Notes: a model not told the origin generated them from the letters alone. A DNA stretch of 64,000 nt from Lachnospiraceae bacterium (GCA_900772845.1 CAAGSD010000005.1:10589-74588); one strand, 5' to 3'; shown: positions 9,318-18,862, numbered from the stretch's first letter. Program-made: numbers and translations.

Positions 9318-10212
9318 ATTGCGGGGCATTCTGTCTATAGACGAAAGGCGTGACGCCGGTGTGCTTTTTAAACAGGTGGATGAAATGATTGGTATTGTCG
9401 ATACCTACCATAGAGCCCACCTCATGAATGGGATCATCCATAGATAGGAGCAGCGATTTGGCTGCTTCTATTTTTTTCTCCTGAAGATATTGCAGCGGAG
9501 AAATATGGAAAGCGGCGGAAAATTCCCGGCATAGGCGGTAGCGGCTGATTCCCAGGGTCTGTTCGAAATATTCCAGAGAATGACTTTCCGCATAGTTGTC
9601 ATCAAAATCCGCTTTCATGGACAGCAGATAGGCGGGCAGAGGCTTTGCGTCCCGGGAGACCGACAGAGCGGACAGCATCAACTCCGTGAACATTCCGGTC
9701 AGCTCCATGTGAAGCTGTATCTGTTCTGCAGGAGTCGGGGTAAATGGAAATTTGGTCAACTGCTGCATCCGCTGTGAGACGCAGGAACCGACGGGAATCG
9801 GATAACAACAGGTAAAATTAGCTTCAAATATGTTATAATAAGAAGAAAGTTCTCTTCCGCTTAAGAAAAACATCTGAAAACGCCACTTTCCCTGCAACAG
9901 CCGCAAGCTGAATCCCTGGCTGCAATCCAGAAACAGCAGATGCTCGTGATCCAGCACCACCTCGGTACCCTGGGTGGAGAGAGCGGCGCTGCCTTCTAAA
10001 GTATAGAGCAGCAGATAGGAAGGAAAAGGATTCCATTCATAATAAAAGGGATTGGATAGGCGGAATTCTCCGCCGGCTAACGGCAGTAAGAAGCCCTTGT
10101 CTTCCAGGGAGACATTATAAAGCTGTCCCAGGAGGATCTCCGGAGACCGCTGCCCTTCGATACCGGAAGCGGTACGCTTTAATGCATTGAGAAAAGTGGT
10201 GGAAATGTTCAT
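9265..10212 (-). CDS. AraC-family regulator divergent from the mannan importer
   Basis: 315 residues: an N-terminal cupin-like sensing domain and a C-terminal double helix-turn-helix at about residues 205-300 (SLEYFEQTLGISRYRLCREF, then GIDNTNHFIHLFKKHTGVTP). It is transcribed away from the importer genes; AAGG lies seven bases upstream of the ATG. The last roughly 17 codons, after the conserved HTH end, read through the 3' end of lacI on the opposite strand, so the tail is probably not functional. The shared 420-bp region carries two perfect palindromes. Likely activates or autoregulates the mannan operon. Confidence 0.93.
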   Translation of the reverse strand: MNISTTFLNALKRTASGIEGQRSPEILLGQLYNVSLEDKGFLLPLAGGEFRLSNPFYYEWNPFPSYLLLYTLEGSAALSTQGTEVVLDHEHLLFLDCSQGFSLRLLQGKWRFQMFFLSGRELSSYYNIFEANFTCCYPIPVGSCVSQRMQQLTKFPFTPTPAEQIQLHMELTGMFTELMLSALSVSRDAKPLPAYLLSMKADFDDNYAESHSLEYFEQTLGISRYRLCREFSAAFHISPLQYLQEKKIEAAKSLLLSMDDPIHEVGSMVGIDNTNHFIHLFKKHTGVTPFVYRQNAPQSIRETRCPSAPGGLPPR

Positions 10213-10283
10213 ACAAAAACCTTGCCTTTCCGTAAGCTGCAGACTCAGGCTGCTTTAGTAGCTTGTGCAGGAACAAAACTTCA

Positions 10284-10305
10284 TGTGAAAAATTTATTTT
10301 TCACA
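10284..10305. promoter_or_regulatory. Palindrome, candidate operator between araC and importer
   Basis: TGTGAAAAA (10284-10292) and TTTTTCACA (10297-10305) form a perfect 9-bp dyad with a 4-bp spacer, about 72 bases upstream of the AraC start. Which protein binds is unknown. Confidence 0.5.
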
Positions 10306-10337
10306 TTTGAAACATTCTTTTTTTGAAAAATTAATTT

Positions 10338-10370
10338 AGCTTAAATATATTATAAACCAATATTTAAGCT
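10338..10370. promoter_or_regulatory. 11-bp palindrome with 11-bp spacer, candidate operator
   Basis: AGCTTAAATAT (10338-10348) is the exact reverse complement of ATATTTAAGCT (10360-10370); half-site centres lie two helical turns apart (22 bp). It lies about 60 bases upstream of the putative -35 element for the binding-protein gene. Confidence 0.5.
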
Positions 10371-10429
10371 GTTTCAATGACAAAGGATGTGAAGAAAACA
10401 AAATTAGTTAATTGAAGTAGCTAATTTAA

Positions 10430-10457
10430 TTCAAATTAATTACTTTAATTGTATAAT
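10430..10457 (+). promoter_or_regulatory. Candidate promoter of the mannan importer operon
   Basis: TATAAT (10452-10457) with TTCAAA (10430-10435) 16 bases upstream. The predicted leader to the ATG at 10634 would be about 170 bases and AT-rich. Confidence 0.5.
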
Positions 10458-10589
10458 GTGTACAAAACAAAGGCATAAAACTTGTGAAAATAGAAGATAA
10501 TAACGGAAAAAGCAAGAATAGGAGATTAAAAACAAGAATAGTTGATGATTAATTAATATAATTATGTATAATTAAATTAAGTTACAAAA

Positions 10590-10605
10590 CAGTAAACGTT
10601 ATCAA
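10590..10605. promoter_or_regulatory. LacI/CcpA-type operator candidate
   Basis: The 16-mer CAGTAAACGTTATCAA matches the cre consensus at all but two of its positions and is centred on the ACG core used by LacI-family proteins. It lies about 30 bases before the start of the binding-protein gene, where it could act as a roadblock. The bound protein (local LacI or CcpA) cannot be told. Confidence 0.4.
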
Positions 10606-10633
10606 ATGTAACAAAAAACAAGGAGGATTTCTT

Positions 10634-12094
10634 ATGAAGATGAAAAAGTTTTTAGCTCTTTCCACAGCATCTATCATGGCTCTGTCAATGGTAGCATGTG
10701 GAAGCACAGACAACGGCGGTGCAGCTGAAAGTTCTGCAGCAGCAAGCGAGGCTCCCGCAACTGCAGAAGCTACTACCGAGGCAGGCAGCACAGCAGACGC
10801 AGAGGTAATCGGTCTGAATTACGCAGACATCACTCTGGGTGAGGATTGCACAGACATTACCACAATCATTAAAGTTCTGACCAACCGTACCGACCTGCTG
10901 GAGGATGGCGCAGCAATTCCTTTCCAGACATACATTGATGCATTCAACGAGATGTATCCCAACATCACTATTGATATTGAAGGTATCACCGATTACGCAA
11001 GTGACACACTGCTTCGCTTACAGGGCGGTGACTGGGGCGATGTAATGATGATCCCCGCAGTTGACAAGGCTGACTTAAGCACCTACTTCCTGCCGCTCGG
11101 AACCACCACTGAGATGGACGGACAGCTGAACTACTACAACCAGATGTACGAAGGTGTTGTATACGGCGTTCCTTACACCGCAGGCGTTAACGGCGGTATC
11201 GTTTATAACAAGGCAGTATTTGAAGCAGCAGGAATCACCGAGATGCCTAAGACTCCCGAAGATTTCATCGCAGCATTAAAGAAGATCAAAGAGTATGACA
11301 GCTCCATCATTCCTATGTACACCAACTATGCAGCAGGCTGGGCAATGGGCGGCCAGTGGGATCCCGCTATCAGCGGCAGTGCTACCGGCGACAGCACCTA
11401 CATGAATCAGAAGTTATTACATACTGCAAATCCTTTTGCTGATCCCGGCGACGGAACAGGCGCTTATAATGTATACAAGGTAATGTACGATGCAGTTGCT
11501 GAAGGTCTTACCGAGGAAGACTACTCCACCACCGACTGGGAAGGCTGTAAGGGTATGATCAACAATGGTCAGATCGCATGCATGGTTCTTGGTTCCTGGG
11601 CAGTGCCTCAGATGGTAGAAGCTGGTGACAACGGCGACGATATCGCTTATATGCCGTTCCCTATTACCCTGACCAGTGGTAAGCAGGCAGCTTCCGTAGG
11701 CCCTGACTACAGCTTTGGTATCAACGCTAATGCTACCGAGGACAATAAGGCAGCAGCTTTGTGCTTCGTTAAGTTCATGGCAGAAGAATCCGGATTCTCC
11801 TATGACTGTGGCGGACTTCCCGTTGCTATCAAGGATTCCAGATTACCGGATTTCTACGCAGCATTCAAGGGTATCGACTTTGTAGTGGATGATCCTGCGA
11901 TTGAAGGCGAAGAGGATCTGTTAAACGAACTGAATGCAGAAAGTGGTCTTAACATCAACAACAACGGTGAGACCAAGATGCAGGAACTGGTTGAGTGCGC
12001 AGCAGACGGTTCCAAGACCTATGATGAGATCATCGACGAGTGGAATGCAGAGTGGACTTCCGCACAGGAGAGCTGTGGTGTAGAGATCCAGTAA
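10634..12094 (+). CDS. ABC transporter sugar-binding lipoprotein (mannan locus)
   Basis: 486 residues with a signal peptide and lipobox (LSMVAC), then an Ala/Ser/Thr/Glu-rich tether, then a family-1 extracellular solute-binding domain (VYGVPYTAGVNGGIVYNKAV). It would capture oligosaccharides at the cell surface and deliver them to the two permeases that follow. AGGAGG precedes the ATG. With epimerase and GH130 genes behind it, beta-manno-oligosaccharides are the likely ligand. A hairpin separates it from the permeases. No ATPase subunit is encoded nearby, so a shared MsmK-type ATPase elsewhere is expected. Confidence 0.95.
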   Translation: MKMKKFLALSTASIMALSMVACGSTDNGGAAESSAAASEAPATAEATTEAGSTADAEVIGLNYADITLGEDCTDITTIIKVLTNRTDLLEDGAAIPFQTYIDAFNEMYPNITIDIEGITDYASDTLLRLQGGDWGDVMMIPAVDKADLSTYFLPLGTTTEMDGQLNYYNQMYEGVVYGVPYTAGVNGGIVYNKAVFEAAGITEMPKTPEDFIAALKKIKEYDSSIIPMYTNYAAGWAMGGQWDPAISGSATGDSTYMNQKLLHTANPFADPGDGTGAYNVYKVMYDAVAEGLTEEDYSTTDWEGCKGMINNGQIACMVLGSWAVPQMVEAGDNGDDIAYMPFPITLTSGKQAASVGPDYSFGINANATEDNKAAALCFVKFMAEESGFSYDCGGLPVAIKDSRLPDFYAAFKGIDFVVDDPAIEGEEDLLNELNAESGLNINNNGETKMQELVECAADGSKTYDEIIDEWNAEWTSAQESCGVEIQ

Positions 12095-12142
12095 TTTCAT
12101 CAGGCAGTAAACATTAAGCGACTAACTTAATCTTCTGAAGTG

Positions 12143-12170
12143 AGAGGGAACCGTTTATCCGATTCCCTCT
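12143..12170 (+). terminator. Hairpin between binding protein and permease genes
   Basis: AGAGGGAA (12143-12150) pairs with TTCCCTCT (12163-12170). There is no long T run, so partial termination or 3'-end protection of the binding-protein mRNA is more likely than full termination. Confidence 0.5.
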
Positions 12171-12202
12171 TAGTTAAGAGAGAAGGGTATGGAGGTATTT
12201 CG

Positions 12203-13213
12203 ATGAATGCAGAGACAATGAAGAAAACAAAAAAACCCTTCAGCATGAAAAAATGGGTAAAGAGCAGGAACGGACAACAGACCATCGTCATCCTGTCCTT
12301 CATGATCATTCCCCTGCTTTTGCTGTTTGTGTTCACCTATCTTCCTTTTGGCGAGATGGTAAAATTCAGTTTTTATAAAATGAAATATGCTACCCCGGTA
12401 GACAAAAGACAGTTTGTAGGATTTCAGAACTACATCGACGTATTTAAAAAGGATGAATGCTTCAGCGCATTGAAGCTGAGCCTTTATTACATGGCGGGCG
12501 CAATGGTGCAGCTGGCACTTGCATTGTACCTGGCAACAATCCTTAGCTTTAAGACCAAGTTCGGCAATATGTTCAAGGGATTCATGTTCTTCCCCTATCT
12601 GATCAGTGGTATTGCCATCGGCTTTATCTTCAAATTCTTCTACACCAGAGGCTTCGTATTCGATACAGTGTTACAGTGGTGTGGATTTAACTTAGAAAAC
12701 CTTCCGTACTGGCTGAAAGACAAGAGCATTAACAATATCTCTCTGGTAGCTTCCTCCGTATGGCGTTATTACGGCAACAATATGGTACTCTTCATCGGTG
12801 CCATCATGTCCGTGGACTCCGAGATGTATGAGGCAGCAGAGCTGGACGGTGCCAATAAATTCCAACAGTTTATACATATTATCTTACCCAGCATTAAGAC
12901 CATCGTTACACTGAACGTGATCCTGTCCATCACAGGTTCCCTGAGTGCTTTCGATCCTCCTTACGTTATTACCAAGGGTGGCGGCGGAACCGCAACCTAC
13001 TTCGTATTGATGGATAAGATCGCACATACCAACCAGCAGGTAGGTCTGGCATCTGCCATGGCTGTGGTACTGTTACTGATCATTTTTGCAGCAACAATTT
13101 TGCAGAAGCTCTTCTTCAAACTGGTATTTAGAAGCTCTGATGCGGACAATGAAGAATATACCAGAAGAAAACGTCTCAGAAGAGAGGCAAGCTGGAAGAA
13201 GGAGGCGATGTAA
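12203..13213 (+). CDS. ABC sugar transporter permease, MalF/LplB type
   Basis: Inner-membrane permease of about 336 residues with six predicted membrane helices and the EAA loop (YEAAELDGANKFQQFIHIIL) that contacts the ATPase. I start it at 12203 because GGAGG lies seven bases upstream; the frame is open upstream to 12140, but those residues look unlike the family. The C-terminus carries a basic tail. It pairs with the permease that follows two bases after its stop codon. Confidence 0.94.
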   Translation: MNAETMKKTKKPFSMKKWVKSRNGQQTIVILSFMIIPLLLLFVFTYLPFGEMVKFSFYKMKYATPVDKRQFVGFQNYIDVFKKDECFSALKLSLYYMAGAMVQLALALYLATILSFKTKFGNMFKGFMFFPYLISGIAIGFIFKFFYTRGFVFDTVLQWCGFNLENLPYWLKDKSINNISLVASSVWRYYGNNMVLFIGAIMSVDSEMYEAAELDGANKFQQFIHIILPSIKTIVTLNVILSITGSLSAFDPPYVITKGGGGTATYFVLMDKIAHTNQQVGLASAMAVVLLLIIFAATILQKLFFKLVFRSSDADNEEYTRRKRLRREASWKKEAM

Positions 13214-13214
13214 G

Positions 13215-14081
13215 ATGGCAAAGATGAAAACCAATCGCAAACATTACAGCGCAGGCGCTGTGATCGGGATCATCATTAAGTATTTCAGCCTGGTGTTCTT
13301 CTCCTTCGTGGCATTATTGCCCATCGTATCCTGCGTCATTACGGCATTCAAGACCGACGCGGAATACCAGAGCACCAATGTTATGACTCTGCCGGAGAGC
13401 TGGCTGAACTTCCAGAACTTTATTGACGCATTTAACCGTGCCAATATGGGCAGAGCATATCTGAATTCAGCGATCATCCTGGTATTTGTACTGTTAGGCT
13501 CCATCCTGGTGGGAACACAGCTTGCTTATGTACTGAACCGATTCAAGTTCCCCGGCAACGGACTGATCCGCAGCCTGTTCCTGTTTGCAACCCTCCTTCC
13601 CGGAATTGCCATGCAGGTATCTGTGTACCAGATCATGAGTAACCTTGGATTTATCAACCATCTGTATGGTTATATCATTATGAGTATGGGTACGGATGTT
13701 ATCTCCATCTACATCTTCATCCAGTTCATGGAAAACATTTCGGTATCGTTGGACGAATCCGCATTTATTGACGGAGCTTCCTACTTTACCATTTACTGGA
13801 AGATCATTCTTCCGCTTCTGAAACCCGCTATCGTGACTTCGATGGTGCTTAAGGGAGTAGGCGTATATAACGAGTATTATTGCGCCAGTCTGTATCTGCA
13901 GGACAAGAGGACTCTCGGTGTGGTTGCAACCTCCCTGTATACCTTCACCGGACCTCTTGGCAGCAAATACAATCTGATCTGTGCAGGTGTACTGATGTCT
14001 CTGCTGCCTGCCCTGATCGTATTCCTGCTCTGTCAGAAACAGATCTACAGTGGAATCACCTCCGGTGCTGTCAAAGGTTAA
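13215..14081 (+). CDS. ABC sugar transporter permease, MalG type
   Basis: 288 residues, about six membrane helices, EAA motif (DESAFIDGASYFTIYWKIIL) in the usual place, and the common GAVKG ending. The start at 13215 follows AAGGAGG by nine bases; the frame extends further upstream inside the previous gene but without a ribosome binding site. It forms the second half of the translocation channel for the mannan-locus importer. Confidence 0.94.
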   Translation: MAKMKTNRKHYSAGAVIGIIIKYFSLVFFSFVALLPIVSCVITAFKTDAEYQSTNVMTLPESWLNFQNFIDAFNRANMGRAYLNSAIILVFVLLGSILVGTQLAYVLNRFKFPGNGLIRSLFLFATLLPGIAMQVSVYQIMSNLGFINHLYGYIIMSMGTDVISIYIFIQFMENISVSLDESAFIDGASYFTIYWKIILPLLKPAIVTSMVLKGVGVYNEYYCASLYLQDKRTLGVVATSLYTFTGPLGSKYNLICAGVLMSLLPALIVFLLCQKQIYSGITSGAVKG

Positions 14082-14102
14082 TTACAAAGGAGAGTGCGGA
14101 AC

Positions 14103-15293
14103 ATGATGAACATAGAAACAATGAAAATGCGGGAAGAAATTAAAAACCACCTGACAGAAGGGATCATTCCCTTCTGGAAAGGCATGAGAGATGACGAGTT
14201 CGGCGGGTATTACGGATGGCTGGACTACGACCTGAACCTGGACAAAAAAGCAGAAAAAGGCTGTATCCTGAACAGCAGGATCACCTGGTTCTTCGCCAAT
14301 GCGTATACACTGCTAAAAGACGAAAGTCTGCTTGATGAGGCAAAGCACGGATACGCTTTCCTGAAAGATCATTGCCTGGACAAAGAATACGGAGGAATCT
14401 ACTGGTCATTAAATTATGACGGGACACCGAAGGATACCACAAAGCATACGTACAATCAGGCGTTCTGCATTTATGCACTGTCCTCCTATTATGGGGCGAG
14501 TGGTGATACAGAAGCACTGGAGCTGGCGAAAAAGCTGTTTACCCTGATTGAGACTACCTGTATGGATGAGGTGGGATATCTGGAAGCATTCACCAGAGAT
14601 TTCAAGCCGGAATCCAACGAGAAATTATCGGAGAACGGTGTGCTGGCTGACAAGACCATGAACACATTGCTTCATGTCTTCGAAGCCTACACGGAACTGT
14701 ACCGGGTATCCGGCGATGAAAAGGTGCATAGACGCCTGCTGTGGATCATGGATGTCTTCGCTGAGAAGGTTTACAATCCCAAGCTCCACAGACAGGAAGT
14801 ATTTTTCGATAAGCATTACAATACGATTCTGGATCTGCATTCCTACGGCCACGACATCGAGACTGCCTGGCTGATCGACAGAGGCTGTAAGGTACTGGAT
14901 GATCCGGAACTGACTCAGAAGATGTATGCCATCACCAAAGACCTGACTGCACAGATCTATAAGGTCGCATTTGACGGATACTCTCTGGCAAACGAATGTG
15001 ACAGAGGTGTGGTCAATGTCCACAGAGTATGGTGGGTGCAGGCTGAGACTGTGATCGGTTTCTTAAACGGTTACGAGAAAGAACCGGAGAAGACGGAGTA
15101 TCTGGAAGCCGCTGAGAAGGAATGGGCATTTATCAGAGATCATGTGATCGACAAGAGAGCCGGTTCCGAATGGTTCTGGGAAGTGGATCCGGAAGGAAAT
15201 CCATATCCTGACCGACCCATTGTTGAACCCTGGAAGTGTCCCTACCATAACGGCAGAATGTGCATGGAGGTCCTGCGACGTATTCCTGGATAG
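14103..15293 (+). CDS. Cellobiose/mannobiose 2-epimerase (AGE superfamily)
   Basis: About 396 residues in the (alpha/alpha)6 barrel AGE fold. Family motifs are intact: RITWFFANAY, TYNQAFCIYAL, HSYGHDIETAWLID with the catalytic histidine, RVWWVQAETVIGF, and the C-terminal KCPYHNGRMCME. The enzyme converts the reducing-end glucose or mannose of beta-1,4 disaccharides at C2; in mannan pathways it turns mannobiose into mannosyl-glucose for the next enzyme. AAAGGAG lies ten bases before ATG 14103. It directly precedes the GH130 pair, the combination known from Ruminococcus and Roseburia mannan catabolism. Confidence 0.94.
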   Translation: MMNIETMKMREEIKNHLTEGIIPFWKGMRDDEFGGYYGWLDYDLNLDKKAEKGCILNSRITWFFANAYTLLKDESLLDEAKHGYAFLKDHCLDKEYGGIYWSLNYDGTPKDTTKHTYNQAFCIYALSSYYGASGDTEALELAKKLFTLIETTCMDEVGYLEAFTRDFKPESNEKLSENGVLADKTMNTLLHVFEAYTELYRVSGDEKVHRRLLWIMDVFAEKVYNPKLHRQEVFFDKHYNTILDLHSYGHDIETAWLIDRGCKVLDDPELTQKMYAITKDLTAQIYKVAFDGYSLANECDRGVVNVHRVWWVQAETVIGFLNGYEKEPEKTEYLEAAEKEWAFIRDHVIDKRAGSEWFWEVDPEGNPYPDRPIVEPWKCPYHNGRMCMEVLRRIPG

Positions 15294-15343
15294 GTCCTGC
15301 GTCGACTCCCTGAATAAGCTGTATTTTAAGAGAGGATATTAAT

Positions 15344-16519
15344 ATGTTAGAGCGATATTATGTAGAAAAAGAGAAGCAGGAAACGCTGCTCTCCCGTAAA
15401 AATGTAAAGTCAGATTTTTACAACGGTATTTATGACCGTTATGAATATCCGGTTCTGACCAGAGAACATATTCCCCTGACCTGGAGATATGATCTGGATC
15501 CAAAGACAAACCCCTATTTCATGGAGCGTCTGGGGATCAATGCAGTCATGAATTCCGGAGCGATTGAATTAAACGGTAAGTATTATCTGATAGCCCGTAT
15601 CGAGGGAAATGATAGAAAGTCCTTCTTCGGCGTGGCGGAAAGTGACAACGGTATTGACGGATTCCGTTTCTGGGATTATCCCATTTTACTGGATGATACC
15701 TGTCCGGAAGAGACCAATGTCTATGACATGCGTCTGACCAAACATGAAGACGGTTATATCTATGGTGTGTTCTGCTCCGAGAGTAAGGATACTTCCGTGA
15801 ATGACTTATCCGCAGCGGTAGCTGCTGCCGGTATTGTGAGAACCAAAGATTTGAAGCACTGGGAGAGACTGGAGAACTTAAAGACCCTTCGTTCTCCCCA
15901 ACAGAGAAATGTAGTGCTGCATCCGGAATTCGTGGAAGGCAAATATGCTTTCTACACCAGACCGATGGATGATTTCATCGAGACCGGAAGTGGCGGAGGA
16001 ATCGGTTTCGGACTGTGTGACGATATCACTCATGCAGTGATCGACGAAGAGCGCATGACCAGTCTGCGGAAGTATCATACCATTACCGAGGCCAAAAACG
16101 GTGCGGGAGCTACCCCCATCAAAACAGACAGAGGTTGGATACATATCGCACATGGAGTACGTAATACCGCAGCCGGTTTACGTTACGTCATTTATGCTTT
16201 TGCCACGGACTTAAAAGACCCGGCAAAAGTGATCGCAGAGCCCGGAGGCCTGCTGATCGGTCCCAGAGGGGAAGAGAGAGTGGGAGATGTTTCAAACGTA
16301 GTATTTACCAATGGCGCAATCGCGAATGAGAAGGGGGAAGTCTTTATCTACTATGCATCCAGCGATACCCGCATGCATGTGGCAACTACTACCATAGATA
16401 AGCTTGTGGATTATGTATTCAACACCCCTTCCGATCCCGGAAGAAGCGTGGAGTGTGTGGCACAGAGATGTGAACTCATCCGTAAAAATGAAGCATTTTT
16501 AAAACAGGAAGCGCGATAA
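15344..16519 (+). CDS. GH130_1 4-O-beta-D-mannosyl-D-glucose phosphorylase
   Basis: 391 residues, the length of mannosylglucose phosphorylases. The five-bladed propeller carries the proton-donor aspartate in NVYDMR (D128) and phosphate-site motifs near RSPQQRNVVLHPEF and KNGAGATPI. It splits Man-beta-1,4-Glc with phosphate into mannose-1-phosphate and glucose, using the product of the epimerase just upstream. Cytoplasmic. Spacing to neighbours is short, so it is in the importer operon. Assignment to subfamily 1 is by length and the recalled N-terminal extension. Confidence 0.93.
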   Translation: MLERYYVEKEKQETLLSRKNVKSDFYNGIYDRYEYPVLTREHIPLTWRYDLDPKTNPYFMERLGINAVMNSGAIELNGKYYLIARIEGNDRKSFFGVAESDNGIDGFRFWDYPILLDDTCPEETNVYDMRLTKHEDGYIYGVFCSESKDTSVNDLSAAVAAAGIVRTKDLKHWERLENLKTLRSPQQRNVVLHPEFVEGKYAFYTRPMDDFIETGSGGGIGFGLCDDITHAVIDEERMTSLRKYHTITEAKNGAGATPIKTDRGWIHIAHGVRNTAAGLRYVIYAFATDLKDPAKVIAEPGGLLIGPRGEERVGDVSNVVFTNGAIANEKGEVFIYYASSDTRMHVATTTIDKLVDYVFNTPSDPGRSVECVAQRCELIRKNEAFLKQEAR

Positions 16520-16542
16520 AAAGTGCAGAAATGAGGGACAAT

Positions 16543-17565
16543 ATGAGTAAAGTAAAAATGATCAGCCCTGCAGTACCTAATGTACCCTGGCAGGATAAAC
16601 CCGAAGGTCATACCGGAGCACCGGTATGGAGATACAGTGAGAACCCTATTATTGGCAGAAATCCCGTAGAAGGAGTAGCCAGAATCTTCAACAGTGCGGT
16701 AATGCCTTATGGCGATGAATTCATCGGCGTATTCCGTGGTGAGCAGGTCAACGGTATTCCTTACATCTACTTAGGACGCAGCAAGGATGCCATCCACTGG
16801 GATTTTGACAAGAATAAGATCCAGTTCGTAGATGAAGAAGGCAAGCCTTTCATGCCGATTTACGCATACGATCCCAGACTGGTAAAGGTGGAAGATACCT
16901 ACTATATCATCTGGTGTCAGGACTTTTACGGCGCAGCCATTGGTATTGCGAAAACCACGGATTTCAAGACGTTTACCAGAATCGAGAATCCGTTCCTACC
17001 CTTTAACCGTAACGCCGTACTGTTCCCCAGAAAAGTACACGGTAATTTCATGATGCTGTCCCGCCCTTCCGACAGCGGACATACGCCCTTCGGTGACATT
17101 TTCGTCAGTGAGAGCCCCGATATGGTATTCTGGGGGAAGCACAGACATGTGATGGGAAAATCTTCCGAATGGTGGGAGTCTCTGAAGATCGGTGGAGGAG
17201 CAGCTCCCATTGAGACCTCTGAAGGGTGGCTGCTGTTCTATCATGGTGTCAGTGGAACCTGTAACGGTTATGTCTATTCCATCGGTGGAGCAATCCTGGA
17301 TATTGATAACCCGTCCATCGTAAAATATCGTTGCGAAAATTTCCTTCTGACTCCCGAAGAATGGTATGAGGAGAGAGGATTCGTACCGAATGTATGCTTT
17401 CCCTGTGCTACCATTCATGACTCCGAGAGCGGCAGGATCGCCATTTACTATGGCGCAGCAGACAGTTATGTAGGACTGGCATTCACGACTATTGATGAAG
17501 TGGTTGACTATATCAAGGAACACAGCGTGGTCAACACAAGCGATACGGAAGAAGGCAGAAGATAG
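16543..17565 (+). CDS. GH130_2 beta-1,4-mannooligosaccharide phosphorylase
   Basis: About 340 residues. The catalytic aspartate is in AYDPRL (D110), and the motif KIGGGAAPIETSEGWL follows. This subfamily removes mannose from the non-reducing end of manno-oligosaccharides as mannose-1-phosphate, shortening them to mannobiose for the epimerase/GH130_1 pair. I prefer the ATG at 16543, preceded by GAGGG, over 16531, which has no ribosome binding site. A small hairpin follows the stop, so expression of the esterase behind it may be lower. Confidence 0.92.
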   Translation: MSKVKMISPAVPNVPWQDKPEGHTGAPVWRYSENPIIGRNPVEGVARIFNSAVMPYGDEFIGVFRGEQVNGIPYIYLGRSKDAIHWDFDKNKIQFVDEEGKPFMPIYAYDPRLVKVEDTYYIIWCQDFYGAAIGIAKTTDFKTFTRIENPFLPFNRNAVLFPRKVHGNFMMLSRPSDSGHTPFGDIFVSESPDMVFWGKHRHVMGKSSEWWESLKIGGGAAPIETSEGWLLFYHGVSGTCNGYVYSIGGAILDIDNPSIVKYRCENFLLTPEEWYEERGFVPNVCFPCATIHDSESGRIAIYYGAADSYVGLAFTTIDEVVDYIKEHSVVNTSDTEEGRR

Positions 17566-17569
17566 AATC

Positions 17570-17600
17570 AAAGGACCTGCGGTGAGCGGGTCCTTTGCGG
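17570..17600 (+). terminator. Weak intra-operon terminator hairpin
   Basis: AAAGGACC (17570-17577) pairs with GGTCCTTT (17589-17596), followed by GCGGTTTT. Partial termination between GH130_2 and the esterase is plausible. Confidence 0.5.
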
Positions 17601-17615
17601 TTTTGGAGACAGCGT

Positions 17616-18782
17616 ATGATGGAAAGTTATTTAAAATGTGAAGAATGTGCGGGAAATGTTATTGACAAAGAGGCGGGTATACTGAACCGGGGGAATCTGA
17701 GACGGCTGAAGAGCTTTCTGAACCGGGCAGCCCAAGGGGAGAGATTGACGGTGGGATTTATCGGCGGATCCATTACGCAGGGATTCGCAGCGACGGAGCC
17801 GGATCAATGCTATGCTGCAAGAACCGTTGCATGGCTTCGGAAAGTGTTTCCCAATACGGAATTCGATTACGTGAATGCGGGAATCGGTGCTACCAATTCC
17901 CAGTTCGGAGCGGCGAGAGTGCAGGAAGATCTGCTTAGGAGACTGCCGGATCTGGTGATGGTGGAATTTTCTGTGAATGATCACTGCACCCCCCATGATA
18001 TGGAGACGTATGAAGGACTCATACGGCAGATTTACGGCAGCAGAAGCTGTCCTGCAATGGTATTGCTGCACAGCGTTTATTATGATACCGGTAAAAGTGC
18101 GGCATACTATCATGCGCAGATCGGAAGACATTACGATCTGCCCTGCATCAGTATGCAGAACAGCATCTATCCCGCTGTGGCAGCAGGAAAACTGCCGGCA
18201 GAGAAGATTACGGCAGATTTTCTCCATCCCAATGATCTTGGGCATGAATTCATGGCATCTGTGATCACGAATTTCCTGGAAAAGGTAATCCATGATAAAA
18301 CGGAAGAGCAGCAGGAGACTTTCCCGGAGCCGCTGACAGAGAATGCCTATGAGCACTGCGTGAGATTGCAATATTTTAATTCCACGCCGGAAAAGAGTGG
18401 CTTTGTAGAAGATATGACACCGCAGAGAGACATCACGGATATTTTCCGTAACGGATGGAGTGCCGGTGAAAAAGGAGCTTATCTGGAGTTCACTTTCCGG
18501 GGAACCGGTGCCGCCGTGCAATACCGCCGAGTGAAGGACGGACCCGCACCCATTGCAACGGCAGTGGTGGATGGAGATCCGCAGACGGCATGTGTTCTGG
18601 ACGGAACTTTTGACGAAACATGGGGAGACAAGATGCAGCTGACTACAGTGACGGAACATCTGCCTTACGGCGAACATCAGGTACGTGTGGAACTGACGGA
18701 AACTCATGCGGAGGATCGGGCAGAGTTCTATCTGGTATCGGTGATCGTATCCGGTGTGCAGGAAGAAAGTGATGGAAAATGA
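17616..18782 (+). CDS. CE17-like SGNH carbohydrate acetylesterase with C-terminal beta domain
   Basis: 388 residues in two parts. Residues about 45-225 are an SGNH hydrolase with the nucleophile serine in GGSITQG (S52), the oxyanion Asn motif NAGIGATNS, VNDHC, and the catalytic dyad D201/H204 in DFLHPND. Residues about 265-385 form a beta-rich domain resembling CBM35. This arrangement is that of Roseburia CE17 mannan acetylesterases, which remove acetyl groups from manno-oligosaccharides. There is no signal peptide. Start ATG 17616 has GGAG eight bases upstream. The mannan operon context supports the call; without it only SGNH esterase would be safe. Confidence 0.85.
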   Translation: MMESYLKCEECAGNVIDKEAGILNRGNLRRLKSFLNRAAQGERLTVGFIGGSITQGFAATEPDQCYAARTVAWLRKVFPNTEFDYVNAGIGATNSQFGAARVQEDLLRRLPDLVMVEFSVNDHCTPHDMETYEGLIRQIYGSRSCPAMVLLHSVYYDTGKSAAYYHAQIGRHYDLPCISMQNSIYPAVAAGKLPAEKITADFLHPNDLGHEFMASVITNFLEKVIHDKTEEQQETFPEPLTENAYEHCVRLQYFNSTPEKSGFVEDMTPQRDITDIFRNGWSAGEKGAYLEFTFRGTGAAVQYRRVKDGPAPIATAVVDGDPQTACVLDGTFDETWGDKMQLTTVTEHLPYGEHQVRVELTETHAEDRAEFYLVSVIVSGVQEESDGK

Positions 18783-18811
18783 TTGACAGCACCGAAACGT
18801 TGAGTTATTAG
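18783..18811 (+). promoter_or_regulatory. Candidate internal promoter before manA
   Basis: TTGACA (18783-18788) immediately follows the esterase stop codon and is 17 bases from TATTAG (18806-18811). Confidence 0.45.
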
Positions 18812-18862
18812 TATATATAAAAATGTATCAGGACAGATTCAAAGAAAGCAGGAACAGAAAAC

